Shown here: positions 53,866 to 64,000 of the stretch, piece by piece
Layout: the number at the start of each line of letters is the position of its first letter
How positions within the stretch are numbered: position 1 is the first letter of the stretch
DNA from: Agapanthus africanus
Taxonomy: Eukaryota; Streptophyta; Magnoliopsida; Asparagales; Amaryllidaceae
Direction of reading: 5' to 3'
Assembly: GCA_030015575.1 (NCBI GenBank)
Contig: CM057344.1
Coordinates: forward strand, 595,828,410 to 595,892,409
Length of the DNA: 64,000 bases
Notes under the pieces: model-generated
The model's input: the letters and a program-made list of their open reading frames with translations, nothing else
What the model was told of the DNA's origin: nothing
Databases searched by the model: none
Made by a program: the position numbers and the translations under genes

Positions 53866-56070
53866 TGTAGGGTTACTAGGCACTCTAACAAGGTTCTACA
53901 AAGCATCAACCATGCCCGTTTAAAATTTTAGCCGTGCCGAATAACCCTAAACAAGATCTTTGCTAGATAATTAGGGTTTCACATGCAAGTAAATTACATA
54001 TACTACTAAGTGAATACGAAATACAACCTTTGTAGATCGGTCCTTCACTTCTAAAGCTCCTTGTTATAGTCCCTTCGCTGCGATCATGGTTCTCCCGGGC
54101 TCTTGCATGGCTTCACGAGGCGAAAGAAGCATCCTTGCTTGAAGTCTTCGAGGCCGAAGATGATTTACGTCGAGAGAATATCAACACAAGCTACTACTTC
54201 ACTAACTAGAGAATTGGTGAAGCAAACACCCTATACTAAAGTGCTAGTCTAGTAGAGGATGGAGAAATAAGAAGTGGGTTCTCTTTAGAATTTTATTTCT
54301 CACAATCTTTCACTCTCCTTTTAAAACCCTAGCAAGCTTTTTCTTTTTGCTCAAAGAAGAAGAAGATGAACAAAAGAAAAAGGATGAGGATAATGATCAA
54401 GTGAGTGAGCTAACCATGGTGAGTGAGTATCATATACTAACTCATGTAGAGACATTACCATGGCTAATCCTAAATTGTTAGATTAATAAAAATCAAAAGT
54501 AAAAAAAAGTTAGTGGACTTTGTCAAAGCATCAACAAGCTCATGCTTGTGACAAAAGCTCCACTAATTTGTAATTACCTTATATAATTATTAACCACCAT
54601 TGAAAATAGAATGGTGTATCTTGCACACCCATGTATGATGTATCATCAACCATGATACAAATAGAAAACAAATTTTAATATATATCACATAAATAAAGTT
54701 GTGCACATGTGAGAAAAATCCTTAAGTGAACAAGTGTTAGTTAATGTAAACTAGTATATCTAATATACAATTATACACTAAATTATTAAATTAACACTTG
54801 ACTTAATAATCCAGTCATATCTCATATAACCGACTAGCATCCATTGTATCGACTTATCGAATCAACACTTGATTCGATAACCCGGCTATATCATATATAA
54901 CCGACCGATACAAAAAGTCGCGAGAATAGAATACGGTATCACATACACGCATTATTCTCGGTCCTGCACATATCACATACGTGCTCCTATTTCGTTTTGC
55001 CTGAGCCAGTAAAACCTCTATGTAGGACTCTAAAGACTCGTCAATACGCCGGCAGTAGGTGATGATCACATCAAGCACCCACAAGCCGTCAGTGGTACTA
55101 GCTGAACGTAACGGCCACCCGGGTATTGAGCAATCAGAAGATCAGCAAGCAAGCCCGCTCCAACTCCTGTAAAAGCCTGCCGGTGACACTTCCCGTACAG
55201 TCCGGTCTCCTCGTCTGATATGTCGCATATCAAGTCTAGGGGTGGTAAACGTCAGACCCCAATAACCGATAAGTCGTGCCGATGTGAGGCTCATAACGGG
55301 TCGAGAAACTACTGGTAACACTTACCAGTAAATCTCTAAATCAGCCCTGGCCAGGGACTTCCCTGTTATGGCCAATCGAGCACATCGCAACATCAACCCC
55401 CAATACCGAGAGAGACGAAACCCCTCCTATCGCTCATTGCCTCTATGTGACTCGGGAATGTACCCAAAAACCACCGTTTTGCACGCCCTCTTGGACGTGG
55501 TAAGGTGGAAATCAAAGCATAGTGGGAATCACACAAGACTCTATGACGATCTCGGGTCTACAGACTAACCTGCACAAGTGTCACCAGAGAACTGCCATCT
55601 GACGTGAGGTATAATACCATTTGGGAGTTCTCGGTGAGTCCGTCCAGTGTACCCAGTCTCCACTGAGCACCCGTATACCATCTCTGATGTCAAACACCAA
55701 TGGATATGGGATCATCCATCGCCCATCTCATGGGTCGAGAAGCATATACGCTAGTCTACTCTGGTATATCAATGCCCTGTCTCGATACACCTATGACTAA
55801 GAACATTAAAGGATGTACTTATGGACTACTCTGTCCCTACTAGTATGATTTGCATCATAGTCTAGATAGTCAAGTACACATCCTAAGGGCTTTACCAACG
55901 TGTAACTATAAGACAGTATCAAGAGACAAGTATACATGTTAAGATAAAGAGCAACCAGATAGCATACTATCATATCGAGCAAGAAAGTCCTCTCTATATA
56001 TGTCCAAGCATCCAATATAATATACATCATCTGTACAATACTGGCCTCTAGGGCATATATACAACTAACA
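53866..56070 (-). repeat. Young Copia 3' LTR
   Basis: 2205 bp, plus-strand TGTAGGGTTAC start and CAACTAACA end. Contains TTAATAATCCRGTCATATC blocks absent from the related solo LTR at 10314. Confidence 0.93.
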
Positions 56071-56090
56071 ATCTCCCGCTTGCACTAGGG

Positions 56091-59000
56091 CTAGCTGCTG
56101 TAGTATCGCATACCTAGCATCCCGAAGAGTCTCTCAAACTGTATCTGGGGAATAGCCTTCGTGAGTGGATCCGCTGTGTTGTTCTTCGTGTCAACCTTCC
56201 TGACCTCGATCTCCCGGCGATCAACTCTCTCCCGGATCAGGTGATACCGCCTCAGAATATGCCTGGATCACTGATGGGACCTGGGTTCCTTGGCCAAAGC
56301 CACCACTCCATTGTTATCGCAATACAAAGGTATTGGATACTCAATGGATGGAACCACTCCAAGTTCAGTAATGAACTTCTTGATCCAGACAGCCTCTTTG
56401 GCAGCATCGTTGGCAGCGATGTATTCAGCCTCCATCGTCGAGTCTGCCACGGTTTCCTGCTTGGAACTCTTCCAGCTAACCGTCCCTCCGTAAAGGGTAA
56501 AGACAAATCCCGAGTGCGACTTAGAGTCGTCCTTATCACTCTGGAAGCTCGAATCGGTAAAGGACTCCACTTGGAGTTCTCCGTTACTATATACTAAGAG
56601 CATCTCCTTAGTCCTTCGTAAGTACTTGAGAATGCTCTTCACAGCTGTCCAGTGACTCTCTCCAGGATCAGCTTGATACCTACTCACTACACTTAGTGGG
56701 TATGCTACATCGGGTCTGGTACATAGCATCGCGTACATGATAGAGCCTACAGCCGAAGCAAAGGGTATCCCTTGCATGCGAGCTCTCTCCAAATCAGTCT
56801 TGGGAGACATCTTTTTGGAGAGAGTGAGTCCATAGATCGTGGGTAAGTTCCCACGCTTGGATTCTTCCATACTAAACCTCTTTAGTATGGTGTCAATGTA
56901 CCTGGATTGGGACAATCCCTATATCCTTTTAGATCTATCTCTATAGATCATAATTCCCAGTATGCAGGAGACATCACCTAGATCTTTCATTAAGAATCTT
57001 TGTGATAAGAAGAGCTTGACCGATTGCAGCATAGGAATGTCATTTCCTATCAAGAGTATGTCGTCCACGTACAATATGAGGAAGACGACCTTACTCTCTG
57101 CCACCTTCTTGTAAATACAAGGTTCATCTACGTTTTTGACGAAATCAAACTTTTTGATAACGACGTCAAAGCAGATGTTCCAACTCCGTGATGCTTGCTT
57201 TAATCCATAAATGGATTTAAGCAGCTTGCACAACTTCCCGCTGATCCTACTATCTACGAAGCCCTCTGGCTGAGTCATGTACACGCACTCTTCTAAATCA
57301 CCGTTTAGAAAGGCGGTCTTAACATCCATTTTCCAGATTTCGTAGTCATGATATGCAGCGATGGCAAGCATGATCCGGATGGATTTAAGCATAGCTACTA
57401 GAGAAAAGGTTTCGTCATAGTCCACACCTGGTCTTTGACGAAAACCCTTTGCAACAAGTCTAGCTTTGAAAGTCTCCACTTTCCCATCTACACCAAGTTT
57501 TTTCTTGAAGATCCACTTGCTCCCAATGGGTTTTACCCCTTCAGGAGCAAGTTCCAAAGTCCATACTTTGTTGGTGTACATGGATTCCATCTCGGACCGC
57601 ATTGCATCCAGCCATTTCACTGAGTCCCCACTTGTGATGGCCTGCTCGAAGCTAGTTGGGTCATCATCCTCCATGATGCAATCCTCGCTCCCTCCATCCA
57701 TGAGAAAACCGTAGTATCTCTCATGTGGGTGAGGAACCCTACTAGATCGGCGGAGTGGCCGGGGTTCATCGGGAACTACCGAATCCTCTGGTTCCACTAA
57801 ATCTTCAGTTTGAGTTTGTGTAGCCGGAATTTCTTCCAGTTCTACCTCACTGCCACTAATTTCTTTTGTAAGAAATTCCTTTTCTAAAAAGGTGGCATGT
57901 CGAGAAACTAACACCTTTTGTTCCTCGCTATGGTAGAAAAGATATCCATGTGAATATTTGGGATATCCCACAAACTTACATAGAACTGACCGTGCCTCGA
58001 GTTTGTCCGGATTTTGCCTTTTGACATAGGCCGGACAACCCCATATCTTAACTCGTTTAAGACATGGTCTCTTCCCACTCCATATCTCATATGGTGTGGT
58101 AGGTACAGATTTAGATGGAACTTGATTCAATAGGTATGCTGCTGTCTCCAGCGCATACCCCCAGAAGGAAATAGGCAACTCAGCTGTGCTCATCATAGAG
58201 CGCACTATATCTAATAGGGTGTGGTTCCTCCGTTCCGATACACCGTTGTGCTGTGGTGTATATGGAGGAGTTAGCCGAGAGAGAATCCCATTCTCTTTTA
58301 GGAAGTCCAGGAATTCATTGCTCAAGTATTCACCTCCTCGATCAGATCGAAGGATTTTAATACTTTTCCCGGTTTGGTTCTCGACTTCTTGTTTATATTC
58401 TCTAAATTTCTCAAAAGCTTTTGATTTGTGTTTCATCAAGAACACATACCCGAATCTAGAGAGATCGTCAGTGAATGTAATGAAGTACGAAGAACCATCC
58501 CTGGCATGTGTAGACATGGGACCGTATACATCACTATGTACCAGTCCCAAGAGTTCCGTAACTCTTTCTCCGTGTCCCGTAAACGGAGCTTTAGTCATCT
58601 TTCCTTTGAGACATGACTGGCAAGTATCATAAGATGAAAATTCAAACGGATTCAAATATCCATCTTTATGCAACTTAGCTAGTCGTGTCGCATTGATGTG
58701 ACCCAGTCTACAATGCCACAAGAAGGATTCGTTCAGTTCTGAACTGTTCCTCTTGTGTGTGTTTGTTATGCTCAGAACTGTTGATTGATTTAGAACATAA
58801 ATGCCATTGCACAACATGCCTGATCCAACCAACTTTTGGTTCAGAAAAATGTTCGTAACATTATCCTGTAATACAAAATTATATCCCTCTTTACTTAGTA
58901 AAGAAACCGATATAATGTTGCATATCAGGTTCGACATGTAATAGCATTCGTTCAGAATCAATGTATTACCAGTTGGCAATACAAGGTGATATTCCCCGAC

Positions 59001-59330
59001 GGTTTTAGTTGCAACAATTGCACCATTTCCAACCCTTATGTCTTTATCACCTTCTCCAAGTTCTCTACCTTTCCTAAGCCCATGTAACTGATTACATATA
59101 TGGGATCCTGACCCGGTATCTAATACCCAGGACGTAGAGCAAATGGAGAAACAGTTCTCTGTAACGAACACACCCGAAGAAAATGCATCAATATGTACTT
59201 TCTTCATTCGGGTGGCATGGGAATCCTGGTATTCCCCTATATCCTGTTCAGTCCTATAACTCTTATAAGAAAGAACGGAACCAACGTTCCCCAGTACAGT
59301 ATAACATGCGGGTTCGGTCAATACATCCAT
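56091..59330 (-). pseudogene. Copia pol: protease, integrase, RT, RNase H
   Basis: One frame from ATG 59330 to TAG 56091-56093, broken only by TAG 56919-56921 and TGA 56268-56270. Protease site DTGSGSH is at residue 71. The integrase zinc region has H207, H211, C237 and C240. The integrase triad is D267 (VHSDVYGP), D330 (RSDRGGEY) and E366 (VSERRNH). RT has MDVKTAFLNG near 668 and YVDDILL at 754. After the first stop the frame continues GLSQSRYIDTILKRF and RNase H (FTDSSFQSDKDDSKS, then TMEAEYIA), then the tail NNTADPLTKAIPQ. The second stop is explained by CGA to TGA; the first replaces a Leu expected in this family. There is no gag domain or knuckle before the protease. Confidence 0.93.
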
Positions 59331-62106
59331 ATTATTATCTTTATTAATGCATGATATGGTCGCTACCTGGAGAGAGAGAGAGAAGAAAACACTTTAGCGT
59401 ATGCTCTTGCAAGATCAGATTGGTTATTATTTTATCTAATCAGGATGGCTCCCACTGTTTTTATCAAATCTTCCTTCAAACCCTAAAAGGAAAGACTAGC
59501 CGGGATTAATTACACCCTACAATTTTGCCAATCTTTCAGCCAGGCCAGTGTCGGCACTTTGAGGGAGGTTCCCCGTGCTTTCGCATGGACCTAATTAAAG
59601 TAAACCTCGTTTTCCCAGAGGCGTAACCCCGTTGACACCTTTCTAGACACCTACTTGATCGGCTAATCGTCCTGTGTAAAACTCTCCCAGGAGTAACAAT
59701 TACTCGAAGTGGGATCGGGATCCAACTATCTCATAGAAGGTATGCAATCTCATTGCAAATTTCAACACTTGAAATTCCCGATAATATTTTTCCCCTAACC
59801 CCTATGACCTTGACAAAGGCCAACAAATCATAGGATGCTAGTCAAGTTCGATCCATCATTTCTTGATTGAATCAAACCCACCCGCACGACCCTTGACAAA
59901 GACCAACAAGGTCGTACGACTACCCCAAAACAATCTGCATCATATGCATAAGCAGATAAGCACCATTCAGCTACCGCACACTACGCCTTGATAAAGGCCA
60001 ACAAACGCAACACGAATACTAAACAGTTCTTATCTGAAATGACGGAGGGCTACGACAGGTTTTTCTGAAAACCTATTGCGTAATGAACTTGATATCGTTG
60101 TAGAATCAAGTGAATTTTGAAATGGAGTGATTTTGAGGCTTTCATTAGTTTTGCTAAAGAGGTCACTCCTGGTGAAGGGATCTCGGCTCTTTCCTCATCG
60201 AATAAGGTGCAGGACATATCATATATATCACTATGCAAAGCAAAACTCCAAAAGCAATCAAAAGACAAACCGAGAGTTGTAGCATCTGCCAGTTTTGCTA
60301 AAGAGGTCACTCCCGGTGAAGGGATCGCGGCTCTTTCCTCATCGAATAAGGTGCAGAATATATCATATATATCGCTATGCAAAGCAAAAACTGTAGCTAC
60401 CCTTTTTGAAAATTTGATTCTGCAACATCTTTTAGGTTTCTTTTCTTTCATTAATCATATTAATGAAGTCCCATCATTTAAGTTACCTAAACATCACAGA
60501 TAAATACGACGTACACTTATGCCATCCGCATTTGCCTCGATGTCCACTCGTGCACCGTTAGGTTTGGTAACTAACGGCAGAGCGGGGCAGGGCTAGCGCG
60601 GGTGTAAAGCATAAGTAACGTCTATATAATATATCATATATACTATATACAGTATTTATCACAACATATCAAATGATCACATCACAGATATCGCAGCAGA
60701 AGAAACATATGAAACATTGGATATACTAGGACGTCCGTGTTTTATTTTGAGCCTCTATAAAACACGGATTCCACAGTCGCAATGAATAGCCAAACCCACA
60801 CCCCTAGACCCCTACGAGAGCGGAAAGCAACCCTTCCAATTCTAGAGTTAGGAGACCCAGACTCGACTCCTCGAGTTGGTCTCCTACTGGACTCTAGAAC
60901 CCGGTTACTTGTGCTCTCCTCCTTGGGTCTATCCTAGTGCGGAAAAGTAAATAATATACAAATGGTGACATCGACGTCATCCCGAAAGTGCCCCAATAAA
61001 AGAATATTACATACATTAAATTTTACATGAATGAAAATAAAAACTCTCATCTCACATAAAAAACCCCGACTATTCAGAACGCAACGATCCAATATAACAT
61101 ATCCAGCAACACATAACATCACATGTCATCAACGTAAGTAAATATGCGCATCCCAATTGTCGTTGACATATAGCAACGAAACCGGCGATATCACATATTA
61201 CACTTACGGTCGCAGAAAAGAAAGTGTAAAACTACAACATTTGGAATCCACAATCTCTTTAGACATCGTAAATCCGAAATATCACATATTTCGCATTTCA
61301 TGCCTAACTATATGAATTCCACATATTGTATCACATTCCAGATAAATAGACAATGTTAAACTTTCCGATCGAATAATCAAACACCCAAGTTTTCCCAAAT
61401 AGTTCTCAACACTTGAGGGGAGTTTAAAAACATCCATCACATGCCACAGTACCAATGGTCCATCCGTAGAAGGGTCAAGCCAACGCCTCACATGTGGCAA
61501 CGCCGTACTGCCCCAAACCCTAAGGTTCAAAAGGCAGTTCAAGACGGTCACATAATCGAGTTAAGCTTTGTTGTCTTCTAGAGGGTCCATTGCGTAACTT
61601 GCACGATTTAGACGTTCTTAAACTACGGAAAAATCCAACACTTGGAAATTTTCCGGGTCGGGAAAAAGCGAGTTATTGATATCCGTTCGAACTTTTTAAT
61701 ACTTTCTAAATTATCCGGAAAACATAACGAAATTAAATTTTCCGATCGAATCAACGAATACAAAATAAACCCCAGAACACTCAACACTTGAGTCAGATAA
61801 AAAATACCCAGAAACATGCAGGAATAGAAACGGATGTTACTACATAAAGAACCGTCCCCAATACTTTGTTCCTGCCGCGGAACCGCCGCCACAAGTAGCT
61901 TATTGTCGCGGTTCTGCGGCTATATAGATGAATTGGGGGCTCGTTTTTCATGGTAATTCTTAGAATTGCCTGATGAATTTTTTAGGTAATTTTAATACAG
62001 AAAAATCACAGTTTTAAAAAATTGTCCAGAGAAGAGTATATTTCGTCGATTCGGAGTTCGTTCGGAGTTTTGACTTCGTATACACGTCGCCTAATGCTCT
62101 AGCTAT
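59331..62106 (-). other. Long gag-less leader of the young Copia element
   Basis: About 2.8 kb where gag is expected, but no gag domain or CCHC knuckle is seen in any frame. Just before pol, the minus strand has TTCTTCTCTCTCTCTCTCC followed by AG, a strong splice acceptor (AG at 59367-59368). A local duplication of about 105 bp lies at 60146-60250 and 60290-60395. Small open frames here are not convincing. Confidence 0.6.
60146..60395 (-). repeat. Local direct duplication in the Copia leader
   Basis: Two copies of TTTTGCTAAAGAGGTCACTC...CTATGCAAAGCAAAA about 145 bp apart. The old Copia element has one diverged copy near 49430-49510. Confidence 0.75.
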
Positions 62107-62118
62107 GCTCTGATACCA
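62107..62118 (-). other. Copia primer-binding site (initiator tRNA-Met)
   Basis: Minus strand reads TGGTATCAGAGC one base from the 5' LTR. Confidence 0.95.
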
Positions 62119-62119
62119 C

Positions 62120-64000
62120 TGTAGGGTTACTAGGCACTCTAACAAGGTTCTACAAAGCATCAACCATGCCCGTTTAAAATTTTAGCCGTGCCGAATAACC
62201 CTAAACAAGATCTTTGCTAGATAATTAGGGTTTCACATGCAAGTAAATTACATATACCACTAAGTGAATACGAAATACAACCTTTGTAGATTGGTCCTTC
62301 ACTTCTAAAGCTCCTTGTTGTAGTCCCTTCGCTGCGATCATGGTTCTCCCGGGCTCTTGCATGGCTTCACGAGGCGAAAGAAGCGTCCTTGCTTGAAGTC
62401 TTCGAGGCCGAAGATGATCTACGTTGAGGGAATATCAACACAAGCTACTACTTCACTAACTAGAGAATTAGTGAAGCAAACACCCTATACTAAAGTGCTA
62501 GTCTAGTAGAGGATGGAGAAATAGGAAGAGGGTTCTCTTTAGAATTTTATTTCTTACAATCTTTCACTCTCCTTTTAAAATCCTAGCAAGCTTTTTCTTT
62601 TTGCTCAAAGAAGAAGAATATGAACAAAAGAAAAAGGATGAGGATAATGATCAAGTGAGTGAGCTAACCATGGTGAGTGAGTATCATATACTAACTCATG
62701 TAGAGACATTACCATGGCTAATCCTAAATGGTTAGGTTAATAAAAATCTAAAGTAAAACAAAGTTAGTGGACTTTGTCAAAGCATCCACAAGCTTCTACA
62801 AGCTTCATGCTTGTGACAAAAGCTCCACTAATTTGTAATTACCTTATATAATTATTAACCACCATTTAAAATAGAATAGTGTATGTCTTGCACACCCATG
62901 TATGATGTATCATCAACCATGATACAAATAGAAAACACATTTTAATATATATCACGTATATATAAATAAAGTTGTGCACATGTGAGAAAAATCCTTAAGT
63001 GAACAAGTGTTAGTTAATGTAAACTAGTATATCTAATATACAATTATACACTAAATTATTAAATCAACACTTGACTTAATAATCCGGTCATATCTCATAT
63101 AACCGACTAACATCCATTGTATCGACTTATCGAATCAACACTTGATTCGATAACCTGGCTATATCATATTTAACCGACCGATACAAAACGTCGCGAGAAT
63201 AGAATACGGTATCACATACACGCATTATTCTCGGTCCCGCACATATCACATACGTGCTCCTATTTCGTTTTGCCTGAGCCAGTAAAACCTTTATGTAGGA
63301 CTCTAAAGACTCGTCAATACGCCGGCAGTAGGTGATGATCACATCAAGCACCCACAAGCCGTCAGCGGTACTAGCTGGACGTAACGGCCACCCGGGTATT
63401 GAGCGATCAGAAGATCAGCAAGCAAGCCCGCTCCAACTCCTGTAAAAGCCTGCCGGTAACACTTCCCGTACAGTCCGGTCTCCTCGTCTGATATGTCGCA
63501 TATCAAGTCTAGGGGTGGTAAACGTCAGACCCCAATAACCGATAAGTCGTGCCGATGTGAGGCTCATAACGGGTTGAGAAACTACTGGTAACACTTACCA
63601 GTAAATCTCTAAATCAGCCCTGGCCAGGGACTTCCCTGTTATGGCCAATCGAGCACAACGCAACATCAACCCCCAATACCGGGAGAGATGAAACCCCTCC
63701 TATCGCTCATTGCCTCCATGTGACTCGGGACTGTACCCAAAAACCACCGTTTTACACGCCCTCTTGGACGTGGTAAGATGGAAATCAAAGCATAGTGGGA
63801 ATCACACAAGACTCTATGACGATCTCGGGTCTACAGACTAACCTGCACAAGTGTCACCAGAGAACTGCCATCTGATGTGAGGTATAATACCATCTGGGAG
63901 TTCTCGGCGAGACCGTCCAGTGTACCCAGTCTCCACTGAGCACCCGTATACCATCTCTGATGTCAAACACCAATGGATATGGGATCATCCATCGCCCATC
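62120..64000 (-). repeat. Young Copia 5' LTR, partial
   Basis: Matches 53866 onward base for base with few differences; the end is outside the window. Confidence 0.93.

Larger units (their letters stand above)
53866..64000 (-). mobile_element. Young Copia element, runs off the window
   Basis: 3' LTR 53866-56070, polypurine tract complement ATCTCCCGCTTGCAC (56071-56085), pol 56091-59330, long leader, primer site 62107-62118, 5' LTR from 62120 past 64000. The LTRs are very similar along the visible overlap. Inserted in a MULE gene; the left flank is CATTC (53861-53865), while the right flank is outside the window. Confidence 0.95.

Noticed and set aside
60117..60503. 128-codon plus-strand gene
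   Set aside because: Produced by a local duplication in the Copia leader; the opposite strand is equally open and neither is kept in the older copy.

Overview
This window is repeat-rich nuclear DNA of a flowering plant. Every recognisable protein is a transposable-element protein: plant-type Ty3/Gypsy and Ty1/Copia retrotransposons and one Mutator-like (MULE) transposase fragment. Primer sites are plant-type (initiator-tRNA-Met sites in the Gypsy and Copia elements). I see no host gene, rRNA, tRNA gene or CRISPR array. The species cannot be told from the sequence.

Layout, left to right. (1) 1-1975 and 30855-31420 look like two halves of one old minus-strand Gypsy-type LTR. They are split by ELEMENT 1 (1976-30854, plus strand, LTRs of about 2.3 kb), a very large element that encodes a broken gag and no polymerase. 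(2) Inside Element 1 a satellite-like array of about 170-bp units (9729-10313 and 23949-27005) is split by a Copia solo LTR (10314-23948, TSD CGGAG). That LTR is in turn split by a full-length chromodomain Gypsy element of Tekay/Del type (11345-23444). This gives four nested layers. (3) 31495-43834 is ELEMENT 3, a plus-strand relative of Element 1 that has lost its 5' end. It is split by ELEMENT 2 (31796-39579, minus strand, TSD CTCCT), a short relative with no gag or pol. (4) 43938-53162 is an old, decayed minus-strand Copia element. (5) 53163-53865 is a piece of a MULE transposase gene, open to both sides and cut on the right by (6) a younger minus-strand Copia element (53866 to beyond 64000) whose pol has only two stop codons.

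Elements 1, 2 and 3 form one group. Elements 1 and 2 share the same unusual primer-binding site (TGGCACGCCC core), and all three share several families of non-coding repeats. None encodes reverse transcriptase or integrase, so they must have been mobilised in trans, probably by a Tat/Ogre-like autonomous partner (inference).

The most unusual signal is in their non-coding interiors. These are built from ordered sets of five or six small hairpins whose loops are conserved, while the stems differ between hairpins but stay complementary. Other hairpin families accompany them: an ACTCGC/GCGAGT type, a TCGCT/AGCGA type, and arrays of GGAGTTTAACTCC in an LTR. Element 2 also has, directly after its primer site, a sense reading frame made of a decapeptide repeat (SLNWKQMTST). 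Closely related peptides are encoded by codon-length repeats in Elements 1 and 3. Element 1 carries a 168-codon antisense ORF with its own TATA box near the 3' LTR. These are the best candidates for something undescribed.

All boundaries and repeat counts were read by eye; no alignment or database search was run.
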